Source of the DNA: Chondrosia reniformis
Lineage: Eukaryota > Porifera > Demospongiae > Chondrillida > Chondrillidae
DNA: 64,000 nucleotides
NCBI GenBank assembly: GCA_947172415.1
Contig: OX359192.1
Location: 5,830,501-5,894,500, forward strand
Direction: 5' to 3'
In this document: positions 11,239 through 20,834 of the stretch, in pieces
Numbering within the stretch: position 1 is the stretch's first letter
Layout: every line of letters starts with the position of its first letter
Notes under the pieces: generated by a model
What the model saw: the letters and a program-made list of their open reading frames with translations, nothing else
What the model was told of the DNA's origin: nothing
Databases searched by the model: none
Made by a program: the position numbers and the translations under genes

Positions 11239-14200
11239 ATGCCCAGAAAGACTTCGATACCTCGGGGAATTAAAAAGAAATGGGCTTGGGCCACAAAGAA
11301 ACTACCTCCGAGTGTCCTTTCTCTCACATCGCAGCAGATCAAATCTGCTTATGGCGTTACTGAAAAGAAGTGTAGCGCTGGAACGTGCAGGTTTGTTTAT
11401 AAATACGCCAACTTGTACGGTAAGTGCACATGTTTTAAGATAAAAACTAGCCATAGTTAGGAATTCCTATGTACGTATATACATTTATAGTTTATCGCTA
11501 GCTTTGTGACTTGTGAATACAAGCTTGTTTCAATTAATTAGAAGGAATTGTAAGGATAACCCAAACTGCTTCCAACACCTCGGAGGAGAAAAGTGGCTCT
11601 ATCCAGGGAAAAGTAGGCTTAACTATGCTGAATTTGTAGTAACCAACTTCGTTATAGAATTGAATAAACTTGTCTATATATGGTGTTATAAGCTTATTGC
11701 TTCCCACTAGTACCTGTTATGCCTGTGATATATGTACAATCATTTGATTAATGTACGTATTAATATTAATTATTATAATGTAATGCAACATACCTTGTTA
11801 TATTAATATATGTTGCTTTAAATAGCTGTAAATATTGCTGATGAAATCATTAAAGAGAGATGCAGAAAGGATGAGGAACCAGTTGGCCTGGTTAATCTGG
11901 GTGCAACTTGCTATGTGAATTCCTTGATACAGGTGAAGATTGACTTTTCTTTCTCTCAGGACAAGCATACACAATGCTTGTGTTGTAGTATTCAGTAAAC
12001 ATCACATGTACAATACAATATACAAGTGTCAAACTAATGATGGTACCAAATTATAATTATTAAAGAACACTGTATCATACCATATTTGGTCATTGAACAA
12101 ATCTTTAGGTGTATTTTTAGAGGAAGTTTTCTATAGTTTATAACTGCAGAATTTGAGCTGATTCTAACTTAGCAGCAAGAATACTATTAATCAGAAATTG
12201 TCTTTGCGATAAAATTCTTATAGTTTATAATTTTATACTTTATTGTGTCAACTGGTTTTCTATGCACATGTGCATTTGCAAACTGATGTTATGCAATTAC
12301 AGCTGCTTCCTTTATATCTCTAAATTATAGATTTTGTTTAGCGATGTGGCCTTCAGAAATGCTGTATACTCAGTACCAATCACTGAAGATGAAGCTCCAC
12401 CCACTAGCAGCAAGGAAGCTCCACCCACTGACAGCAAGGAAGCTCCACCCACTGACAGCAAGGAAGCACCACCCACTAGCAGCAAGGAAGCTCCACCCAC
12501 TAGCAGCAAAGAAGCTCCACCCACTATCAACAAGGAAGCTCCACCCACTAGCAGCAAGGAAGCTCCACCCACTAACAGCAAAGAAGCTCCACCCACTAGC
12601 AGCAAGGAAGCTCCACCCACTAGCAGCAAGGAAGCTCCACCCACTAACAGCAAGGAAGCTCCACCCACTAGCAGCAAGGAAGCACCACCCACTAGCAGCA
12701 AGGAAGCACCACCAACTAGCAGTGTGGACATTTCAAGCACAAAATGTATCGACCAGCATTCAGCAGATGATGGTAACCATCCTCCCCCTAGTAAAAGGCC
12801 TTGTGTAGCTGCTTCTATGGAAACCAGTGGGAGTAGCCCAGTTTCAAATGAGAGGGATCAACCCTTTGCTGATAGTGGTGGAAGTGATGATTTCCAATCC
12901 AGCAGTGTGGTAAGCCATCTCAAATATGCCTTCTCCCGACTGCACCTTAGCAGTCACAAGTGGGTCAGTCTGCAGCACCTAGTAGACTTCCTGGGACTGG
13001 GACATGAGGAGCAGCAAGTGAGGGACACAACATACCTTCTGCTGAGAAACAATCTGGAACCTTATGTCTCTCTAGGATGTTCAGGAGTTTAGGAAGCTCT
13101 TTCTTAGCCTGCTGGAGCCACAGCTGTGTCTTGGTGATGGTGGGAAATGTTTCATTGCTGAGCACTACACTGGAACATACTGTTACATAACTACGTAAGT
13201 ATTGTGCAACCTACCACTGCTATTACATCACCATATTTATACGTAAGTGTGTGTTCGTTTTAAAGATGCAAAGGATGCGGCACTTCAAAAGAGATCAGTA
13301 GCAGTTATCAAGAGTTGGAGCTTAGCATCGAGGGCAAAGAGACTTTAGAGGAGAGTCTAGAAGATTTCTTTAAGGTTTGTCTTTCAGGTCTGCATGGCCA
13401 GAAAATTCAGGTGATGTAGCATTTCTCTTTCTTTGCTTGCTCAGGAGGAGTTGCTTACGGGAGATAATAAGTATTTCTGTACCACGTGTGGCTCCAAGCA
13501 GGATGCAACAAGAAGGATCAGTTTGAAATCTACACCTCCAATTCTCACACTGTTGCTGATGAGATTTGTGTTCAACATGTTAGCTTTTGTATGCATAATA
13601 CATACAGTGGAACCTCCCTTGTCTGGTCGCCTACTGGACCTATATTCGGCATTAGACAAGTGACTGGTTAAAGTATATCCAACATATTATGTAGTTTAAA
13701 TTTTAAGGATTTGATTTAATTTGCCACTTTAAGCAAGTGACTGTCCTAGAGAGGTTGCCATTCATGCAGGTCCCCTGTAGTAAAGGTCCAAACGTTGTGT
13801 CTTATTCTACGTATATCTATGGCCACTGCAGGTCTTTGATGGTGAAGACCAAGGTCACCTCCAGTATTATTTATCCGGAGACCCTAGATCTGAGCCGATA
13901 TTCAGGTTGCCAAGACGATGTCTATAAACTCACCTCAGTAATCATCCACTTGGGCCCAACTGCCTACTCAGGACATTACATAGCACATATCAGAGACACA
14001 AAGGTAAGCACATTAAAATATCTTCACTCTCATGTATTGGTGTGTTCTGTTTTTTAGTTTCTACTTTTCTTTTTTTCTTCAATACTCAATAGACCCTTTA
14101 GTGTGTGGTATTTGGTTGGGTACAGCCTGTTGTCCTGGGGTTGATTATCAGTGCTTCTTTCTTTCACACTGTCCTTCTCGATGATATTTATAAATAACTG

Positions 14201-17200
14201 CTTGTGGTTTGGATATCATCTCTCTGATGATTGATAGTTTGAGATAGAAACAGAATCAATGCACTGTTAGTTTAGTTTCCCTCCACCACTTGTGCACAGT
14301 TGTCAAGATGTACCCTGAACTTTGGTAGGTACACTCAACAATACATGTGCATAAATCTCTTATTTCAGACTGAGAAATGGTGGCGTTATGATGATCAATG
14401 TGTGAAGCCTATTTCAGGCAGAAGGTCTCATATAGGACAGGAAGAGGAGATTGATACATTTGGAGGTTGGTTTTATTAGCTCTGATTTTTATGCACAGTT
14501 TTTCTTGGAGTCTTCTTCTCTAATAAAGCCTTTGCTAAACGTTTGGAATAAAGTGTATTTTCCCTCTCCCAGAACCACAAATTAAAGTGGGGAAAGCCCC
14601 TAGAGGATACCTGTCATCAACTAATGCATACTTGTTGGTGTACTCTAAAGTAAAGACGCAGCTGCTGCAAGAGGTCTTGAAGCCACCTTGCAACTTGGTG
14701 GGGATGGTTAAAAGGGAGAATGAAACACTGATGAGTGAAGTTGACCATCTTGTAAGAGAAAGTAAATCTGCACAAGTGATAGAAGAAACAAAGCAAAAAG
14801 AAGTGGCTGAAATCTTTACCAACCTTTCTGTAAAACCAGGTCAGTTCTGGTTCCATTTGTACCTAATTTGTTATCAAAGAAATGGCGTATACGTATATGT
14901 GCTGGTTGGATGTTACTTGTTTGTTCATAGGTTCAAAGTCTTTTCATTGGCTGAGTACAAAGTTACTTTCTAAAGTCTTTTCTGGTGAAGAGCCCTGTGT
15001 GATCAATAACGACCAGTTTGTATGTTCACATAACAAGTCAGTGCCTCTCAGATAGCATCGCCCTACGTATGTAGTACTTGTCACTCTCTATTGACAGATC
15101 TACTTACAGTCTGACCATTAGTTTGAATGATATTCTTATTAGATGGAACTTTTTTGATCCACGCGTACATATTGTGTTATTAGACTAAACTTCATACATA
15201 TTCTTTCGTATAATGTGTACATAACTGCCCAGATTAATAATCCAAATAAATTTGGGATAATTATGATGCATGCTAGGAAAAGAATTTGAATGGAGCATTG
15301 CTGTGGCAATTGTAGCTCAGTAGCAGAACACATTGGTGACTTAAACCAGCTGTCTGATCATGATACCCAGTGATTGCTTCTCTTTTGTCTTTTCACAAAA
15401 TGATGTGTAATAGTTGTACAGTTGTGGTTTGATTATCAGATAGAAACTTCTTGTTATGATGTACCATGATCTGATCCACAAGGTGTTTTATTCCTGTATC
15501 TCAATGTATAGACTATCGTTAGATATGGTTGAAGATCTGAAACGAGTGGACTCGGCTATGGTAAATGATGAAAGTATTCTTGCATGTCTGCAGTAATGTA
15601 CGTATGTACGTAGCTGTGCAACCTCTTTCTAATATATTAGGGTTCCTATTTGTACAAGAAGTTCTGCATGAAAGGACAGCAACTGACAAAGTGAGTTAAC
15701 ATGTCCGTACACGGGTGAGCAATGGTCCTTCTTCAGTACTTTAGGGACAGTGTAAAGAAATTAAATGGGAACGAGGAGCTAGTGGTTCATCTGATCCTAT
15801 TGGCTTGCATGAGCATGCTTTGCACACTTAATACTGCAAGCAACCTTTTGTTTGCATATGCATGACATGTTGTGTGGTGATTGTGTCTGTAGTGACATGT
15901 TGTGTGGTGATTGTGTCTTTAGTGACATGTTGTGTGGTGATTGTGTCTGTAGTGACATGTTGTGTGGTGATTGTGTCTGTAGTGACATGTTGTGTGGTGA
16001 TTGTGTCTGTAGTGACATGTTGTGTGGTAATTGTGTCTGTAGTGACATGTTGTGTGGTGATTGCGTTTATCAGAAGTGGCAGCAGATCCAAATCCAACAA
16101 GAAATGCTTCAGGACCAAAAGTTACTTGTAACCCTACTTAAGGCCCCTTGCACCAGGTCAGTTTGTCCTACATGTATACATACATATAGCATTATGATCA
16201 GATGAAAGCTTTGGCCAGGATTCTAAATGAGGTTTGCTGCAGTTCTTCAGGTTTTTGGATTGGGAAAACCACCTTTCAGAATTGGAAGAGTCTTATGGCC
16301 AAGGCCATCCCATTGCCTGCTAGCAAGGTAGTGATGGATTTGACTGAAAGTAGTAATGAAGGGAGTGCTATACCTGTCAAGAGATTAGAAAACCAACAAA
16401 TGGGAGCTGAGAAAGAGTCTCTTGATCCAAATAAGGCTGATGACTTCAAGTGTGAAGATGAAAGATCAATAATGCAAGAGTGCCAACCAGTAGCTAATCC
16501 CAAAGAGGATAATCTGAAGCTCCAAGATGAGATGCAGTTCAACTCAGACATCACATGTCCGCATGGACAGTTAATAGCTGATGAGAATCAAAGGAAACTA
16601 ATCTCAGCTTGTGCTTGGTCCATCTTTAAGAAATATTTTCCTGGAGCTCCGGAATATGAGGCTCTTAGTCCCCTGTGTAGTAACTGTATGGTGAGTACTG
16701 GTATATCTCCAATCACAAGATTTGTGGATGATCTGTAGAATAGCTGTTGTTGAGCGTACTCCAGCATATTGGTAATGCCATTTCTCTGCAGGCTCTTCTT
16801 GTGAATGAAGCTGAAGAGGTAGCCAAGCTGAAGGAGAGGGCAGCTACAGAAAAGACTGCTCTACCAGACCTGCATGCCATGAGGAATAGGCCACAACTGG
16901 ACGAGGTACAACTGGAAAATGATTTCTTTTACTTCTTTATATTCTACCTTTTTGTAGTTAAAAGTAGGTGAGGTGGTTTATGCTGTACCTTCTGATTTTT
17001 ATACTCAGTGGATTCAGTTCATTAAGTTGGTGACCTAATACAATGTTTTGTTAATGCATAAGTACCACAATTCCATGATGGAAATTGTCTCTAACACTTG
17101 TGTAGGTATGGTACTGTCAAGTATCTTCCAGATAGTGAGCTCTCCTCCCTGGTTTGCAAACATGATCAGTTATTAGTAGATTTTAACTTGTCCCAAGAAA

Positions 17201-18293
17201 GGTCAGCTGCGCATGGTTGTGTTTAATTAATCCTCTGTACAGCAAGCAACCTTTAGACGCGTAGCATTGTGTGCTGTACACCTCACTGTATCATGTACCA
17301 TTACAGCTCAGTGCTGCTTTGGCCAAGAGAGTGGGATGTTGTAAAGACCTGTTATAATGACGTAAGTGAAGTGAAGGTGTGGAGGTGTGAGAACATTGGT
17401 GATGGCAAACAAGAGCCCCTCTTGTGCAGCGACCCTGGTAAGAATGATGACTGTTTAACTAGGTGATTAATTTCATACTCACCTCCTAACCTTCTCCATA
17501 CCTCACAACACCTGCCCCTCACCTCACCCCCCACCTCACAACACCTGCCTCCTACAGCCATCCAGCAGACTTGCTCTCTTCTTTAGGACCATGCGGCTAT
17601 TGTGTGGAGGCTGAGAGACAGCAAGAGACATTGACTTACGACCAAGGAACTGTGTATGTACTTAAAACTGATGAGGATCCTCTGAACTATGGAGTCACAG
17701 AATCTAAACAAACTAAATCAGGTTGGAGTTTCAGGTATGTAGTACCATTTGGAAACTTTAATGTGGCAGATAGGACAAAGATACAGCATGGCATTTGCTG
17801 TTTTCAGACGTAGATTTCCAGCAGGAAGCAACAGAATCAGAATAAAGGCACTACAAACACTAAAAGACTTGAAGTTACAAGTAAAGTCACCCTATATGTC
17901 TTTTGATCTATCTCTTCCTTATAATCTCTTAATATTGTAGCTGCTGGAGCACTATGATATATTACCCTCTGAGATGTCGTTGTATCAAAATGGCAAACTA
18001 CTGGTAGATGATGGCAATTTAACCCTAGTAGAGTTGGGAATAACACCCAATTCTTTGATAATATTGAAGGTATGAGCTTCGGCTGTACTAGCTAAATCTG
18101 TGTCTATTACTGTTGCTTATGTGCTAATTACAACCAAGGTGCCTACAGTAGAAGAATCAAGATCAGAATTTCTTAAGGAGACGGCTGCCAATTTTTCTTC
18201 AAAGGAGGGAGGCTTCACTGGTATGTTTAAATCTTGTAATAAATTAACTTAGTTTTTTGTTCCTCTATATCCATAGGTACAAACTTGATGTGA
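11239..18293 (+). CDS. USP48: Ubiquitin carboxyl-terminal hydrolase 48
   Basis: Cysteine deubiquitinase (peptidase C19) with C-terminal DUSP modules and a ubiquitin-like domain. The N-terminus (KKWAWATKKLPPSVLS) and the NCKDNPNC motif match USP48. The Cys box is VNLGATCYVNSLIQ (about 11897-11935). It is followed in frame by FSDVAFRNAVYSV and a 14-unit EAPPTSSK repeat. QQ-DVQEFRKLF is formed by removing a roughly 58-bp intron (13018-13075). The zinc CxxC pairs are CKGCG and CTTCGSKQDATRR. The His box is TAYSGHYIAHI (about 13960-14000). DUSP-like segments include FVCSHNK (about 15015), SSSGFWIGKTTFQNWKSLM (about 16240) and TCPHGQLIADENQRKL (about 16555). The ubiquitin-like end includes YQNGKLLVDDGNLTLVELG and stops at 18293 (GGFTGTNLM). 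The coding repeat inside the peptidase domain is unusual. Tandem with SWEET, 219 bp downstream. Confidence 0.93.
12390..12724 (+). repeat. Coding 24-bp minisatellite (EAPPTSSK)n in USP48
   Basis: Fourteen units of GAAGCTCCACCCACTAGCAG plus CAAG encode EAPPTSSK with variants EAPPTDSK, EAPPTNSK and EAPPTINK. The frame is continuous with the Cys-box exon upstream and with the SHLKYAFSRLHLSSHKWVS segment downstream, so it is part of the protein. The 24-bp period preserves the frame and leaves other frames open too. It is predicted to be a disordered linker. Confidence 0.95.
14125..14220 (+). repeat. tRNA-derived SINE, 5'-truncated copy
   Basis: The text CTGGGGTTGATTATCAGTG, then CTTTCACACTGTCC..., and the tail CTTGTGGTTTGGATATCAT matches the B-box region and 3' tail of the copies at 15.3 and 45.5 kb. 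It lies in a USP48 intron. It is the most diverged copy, and no A box is visible. Confidence 0.5.
15300..15442 (+). repeat. tRNA-derived SINE copy
   Basis: An A-box-like TGTAGCTCAGTAGCAGAACA at about 15311 is followed by a degenerate B-box region (GATACCCAGTGATTGCTTC) and a tRNA-unrelated tail ending GTTGTGGTTTGATTATCAG at 15421-15439. The same order occurs at 24.9, 35.4 and 45.5 kb. It lies in a USP48 intron. Confidence 0.75.
15862..16066. repeat. 30-bp minisatellite in USP48 abutting an exon
   Basis: About seven copies of GTGACATGTTGTGTGGTGAT plus TGTGTCTGTA. The last unit decays into GCGTTTATCAG, which serves as the acceptor for the exon starting KWQQIQIQQEMLQDQ. The 30-bp period keeps every frame open (SDMLCGDCVC on the plus strand), so the array reads in frame into the exon. 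It is treated as intronic because the unit has no counterpart in USP48 proteins. Confidence 0.9.
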
Positions 18294-18512
18294 TCAGGGG
18301 GTTTATATCCACGTACACAAACATAATGAAGTTTCCTTTTATTCATAATAGGGCTCTATAAGTATTTTTAAATAGTTGTGGTTTCTTTTTCAGTCCTATC
18401 GTTACCATTAAATGGCAGAAATCTTATGACTCCTACTCCTTTAAGTCACCTTACTTATGCGAAATTTTCAAATAGTGTGTTAGAGTTTCTAAATGGAATG
18501 TACTTCAGATAT
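18294..18512. other. Short intergenic gap USP48-SWEET
   Basis: These 219 bp between the USP48 stop and the SWEET start codon are AT-rich. An open frame runs through the second half into the SWEET exon, but it lacks an ATG before 18513 that would give a better SWEET N-terminus. No other feature is visible. Confidence 0.4.
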
Positions 18513-19772
18513 ATGACGATGCTTGATTTTGTCGGTTTCCTAGCCAGCCTGGCTACAATTGGGATGTTCGCGAGTAGCACGTGAGGAGAGCGTTACTATT
18601 TGTATAATATTATACACACAGCAAGTACACCCTGAGCTAAAAGCCTTACTATCTATTTGTTTACGTATACCAGGACATTCGCATGTGTTCATCCAAAGCG
18701 CTCACTAGGTTTAGTTGCCAATATATATATCTTACTGTAGAAAGTGGATGTAGTATGTATGAAAACTGGTATTATATATACTCTTGCTTCAACATCGACC
18801 ATTTCTAGTTTGTGCATAATTCCTCCATTGACTGTAGTGGTGTTTGTTTGAAAATTTTAAAGACCAGATCTACAGGTACTGTGGCCTATTTGCCTTTCAT
18901 CACTGGAGTTATCAAGTGAGTGAAGGACACATAAATTGTAATAAATGGGCTATATTTAACAAAAGTTTTTCTTTTTACCTATAGTTGTGTACTTTGGTTG
19001 AGTTATGGATATTCAAAGGGTGATGCAACTATATTTTTTGTTAATTTTGTTGGACTTTTGTTAAATTTGATGTACATTGTGGTATATACAGCCTTTTCAG
19101 ACAAAAAGGTACATTACATACATACATACATACAATAAGGCTTACCTTCATCCTCTATCCGTCTGTTTAATTGGCTGTTACATTCTCTTTACTTGCTAGA
19201 ACGAGGTTCTTAACAGATGTGGTCTATCAGCTGTAGTTGTTCTGGCAGTATTTGCCTACTATTTCTGCATAGAGACAGATAACAGCCGGGGGATCACAAT
19301 CCTTGGTCTAATGTGCAATGCCTTTGCCATAGCATTCTTTGCTTCACCTCTGGCTTCCATTGTAAGTATATAGTATGGTTTAGGTCACATGACAAGAAGG
19401 TATAGTATGGTTTATTTGTATGAAAAGTATTTCCTAAAACTTTTGCTGTTATACCTGTATTTGTACTCTTTTAGAAAGAGGTTCTGAAATCTAAAAATAC
19501 AGAAACAATGTCACTACCTCTTTCTACTACTGCTGCAGTAGTCACAATGTTATGGGTGATGTATGGAATTCTTTCAACTGATATTTATGTTGTGGTAAGA
19601 GGGGACTATATAATTACTGAATATGATTTTACATCAAAATAATATTTAATCCTATCATTTGTAGTTTCCGAATTTCCTGGGATTTGTGCTTACAGTTATT
19701 CAACTGAGCTTGTTTGTATTGTACTGGAATACTCCAAGGAAGAAAATTGTGTCTTTGGAAAAACCAGTTTGA
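18513..19772 (+). CDS. SLC50A1: SWEET family sugar transporter
   Basis: Bidirectional, uniporter-type sugar transporter with seven membrane helices built from two MtN3/saliva triple-helix repeats. Six exons join in frame: 18513-18580, 18838-18915, 18985-19108, 19200-19361, 19475-19594 and 19665-19772. They encode 219 residues, against 221 in human SWEET1. The first repeat begins MTMLDFVGFLASLATIGMFA and continues with KTRSTGTVAYLPFITGVIN-CVLWLSYG. The second includes GLMCNAFAIAFFASPLAS, KSKNTETMSLPLSTTA and FPNFLGFVLTVIQLSLF. Both repeats keep the conserved proline of their first helix triplet (LPF, LPL). Sugar specificity and membrane location cannot be read from the sequence. A rerun of dispersed element A lies in intron 1. 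Confidence 0.93.
18690..18765 (+). repeat. Dispersed element A, short copy in SWEET intron 1
   Basis: TTCATCCAAAGCGCTCACTA followed by GGTTTAGTTGCC, then GTGGATGTAGTATGTATGAA, matches the right-hand part of the copies at 40.9 and 57.2 kb. Only about 75 bp are recognisable. Confidence 0.6.
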
Positions 19773-20243
19773 TCAGATCAAACTAGCAAACCTCCAATTT
19801 AAAACATATTATTATCTTCATTTGTTGTATGCCAGCCTGTCAGATATTATGCTAAACAACCAAGGTCTTATCTTGGCTGGGAGACCAAAGTTCTTTATAT
19901 TAAAAGTGGCAACTAGTCATCAATTATCCAAACACAACACGAAAGTATATCACACTCTGATAGGCCTACGTATCATTTTCAGTCATTGGAGAAATGCTGG
20001 ATAGGGCAATCTAGAATTATGACTTCCTTTTTGTATGATGCCCTTTTTACAAAAGTTTTGGATATTTTGATACATATATAGAAAGCTAACCATAGTGACT
20101 ATAGTTGTTCAAACTATAGAGAATAATAATAAAAGATTATTCACACAGACACAAATATAAGTCTTTAGCTGATGCACACTGTACTAGATGGTTTGAAAAA
20201 ACATTTACTGTAGAGAAACATAAAGCAAGTCCCCAGTTAGGAG
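19773..20243. other. Convergent 3' intergenic region SWEET/APC11
   Basis: 471 bp of AT-rich sequence between two converging stop codons. An open frame at 19714-20004 simply continues past the SWEET stop in another frame and has no recognisable content. AATAATAAAAG near 20127 could be a plus-strand polyadenylation signal, but it lies far from the stop. Confidence 0.4.
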
Positions 20244-20739
20244 TCATTCACTGAACTGCCAATCTTGCCTACACATTGGACACCTATGATCCATCTGCCC
20301 AGAGCCCAACCATTTTAAGATGCAGTGCAGATGGAATTGGTGCTTGCACTCTCCCGTCACTGGAAACACGAGAGATGATATGGGGCCTGTTACCATGCAT
20401 GAAGTACCATATACCATAGACACATACCAACAGGACAGTCATCTCCAGGGTAACGACAGTCCGGACAGACACCATCAAAGGCCATTCTGCAGATACCACA
20501 ATCAGTATCGTTGGTTATCCATTTCCAAATAGCAACGCCGCGCCATCTAGCCATTCAAACAGCGCGCGTAAAAAGCAACATGCAAATAAAAACACATAAT
20601 ATCATATCCTGAGTACAGAGCTGGCTCTCACCCTACACAAATAAAGAAAGACATGACATAAAGGTCTGTATATAAAATGTAGGAGAAACCTCGTCGAAAA
20701 GAGCACCTCAAACCTCATACTTTTTATTTTGACCTTCAT
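20244..20739 (-). CDS. ANAPC11: Anaphase-promoting complex subunit 11 (RING-H2)
   Basis: APC11 is the catalytic RING subunit of the anaphase-promoting complex; with APC2 it recruits the E2. Three exons (20739-20714, 20546-20428 and 20359-20244) join in frame to 86 residues, against 84 in human. The start is MKVKIKSMRWRGVAIWKWIT, followed by NDTDCGICRMAFDGVCPDC and RYPGDDCP, then GECKHQFHLHCILKWL and HRCPMCRQDWQFSE. All zinc ligands (CGIC, CPDC, GDDC, CKH, HLHC, CPMC) are present, including the extra Cys pair typical of APC11. The usual LVWGQCSH before the His ligand is replaced by VVTGECKH. The exon 1 donor was chosen as AG/GTTTGAG because the obvious AA/GTATGAG breaks the frame. Head-to-head with DENND3. 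Confidence 0.92.
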
Positions 20740-20834
20740 CTTGTATTCTCCTATCACGTGATCAAAAACGGAAGCCTTGACTTTTCGCAAAGCTGAGGGG
20801 TGGAACGGGACTAGTGTACTAGTGTGGAAGAGAG
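20740..20834. promoter_or_regulatory. Bidirectional promoter, APC11/DENND3, with palindromic E-box
   Basis: The two ATG codons are 95 bp apart. The gap contains the palindrome TCACGTGA at 20754-20761, a site of the type bound by bHLH-zip factors (USF/MITF/TFE class in other animals). No TATA box is seen. Use of the E-box is inference. Confidence 0.55.

Noticed and set aside
12312-12740. Minus-strand frame of SLLLVGGA repeats and a second plus frame of KLHPLAAR repeats over the USP48 array
   Set aside because: Shadow frames of the 24-bp coding repeat; only the EAPPTSSK frame connects to USP48 exons on both sides.
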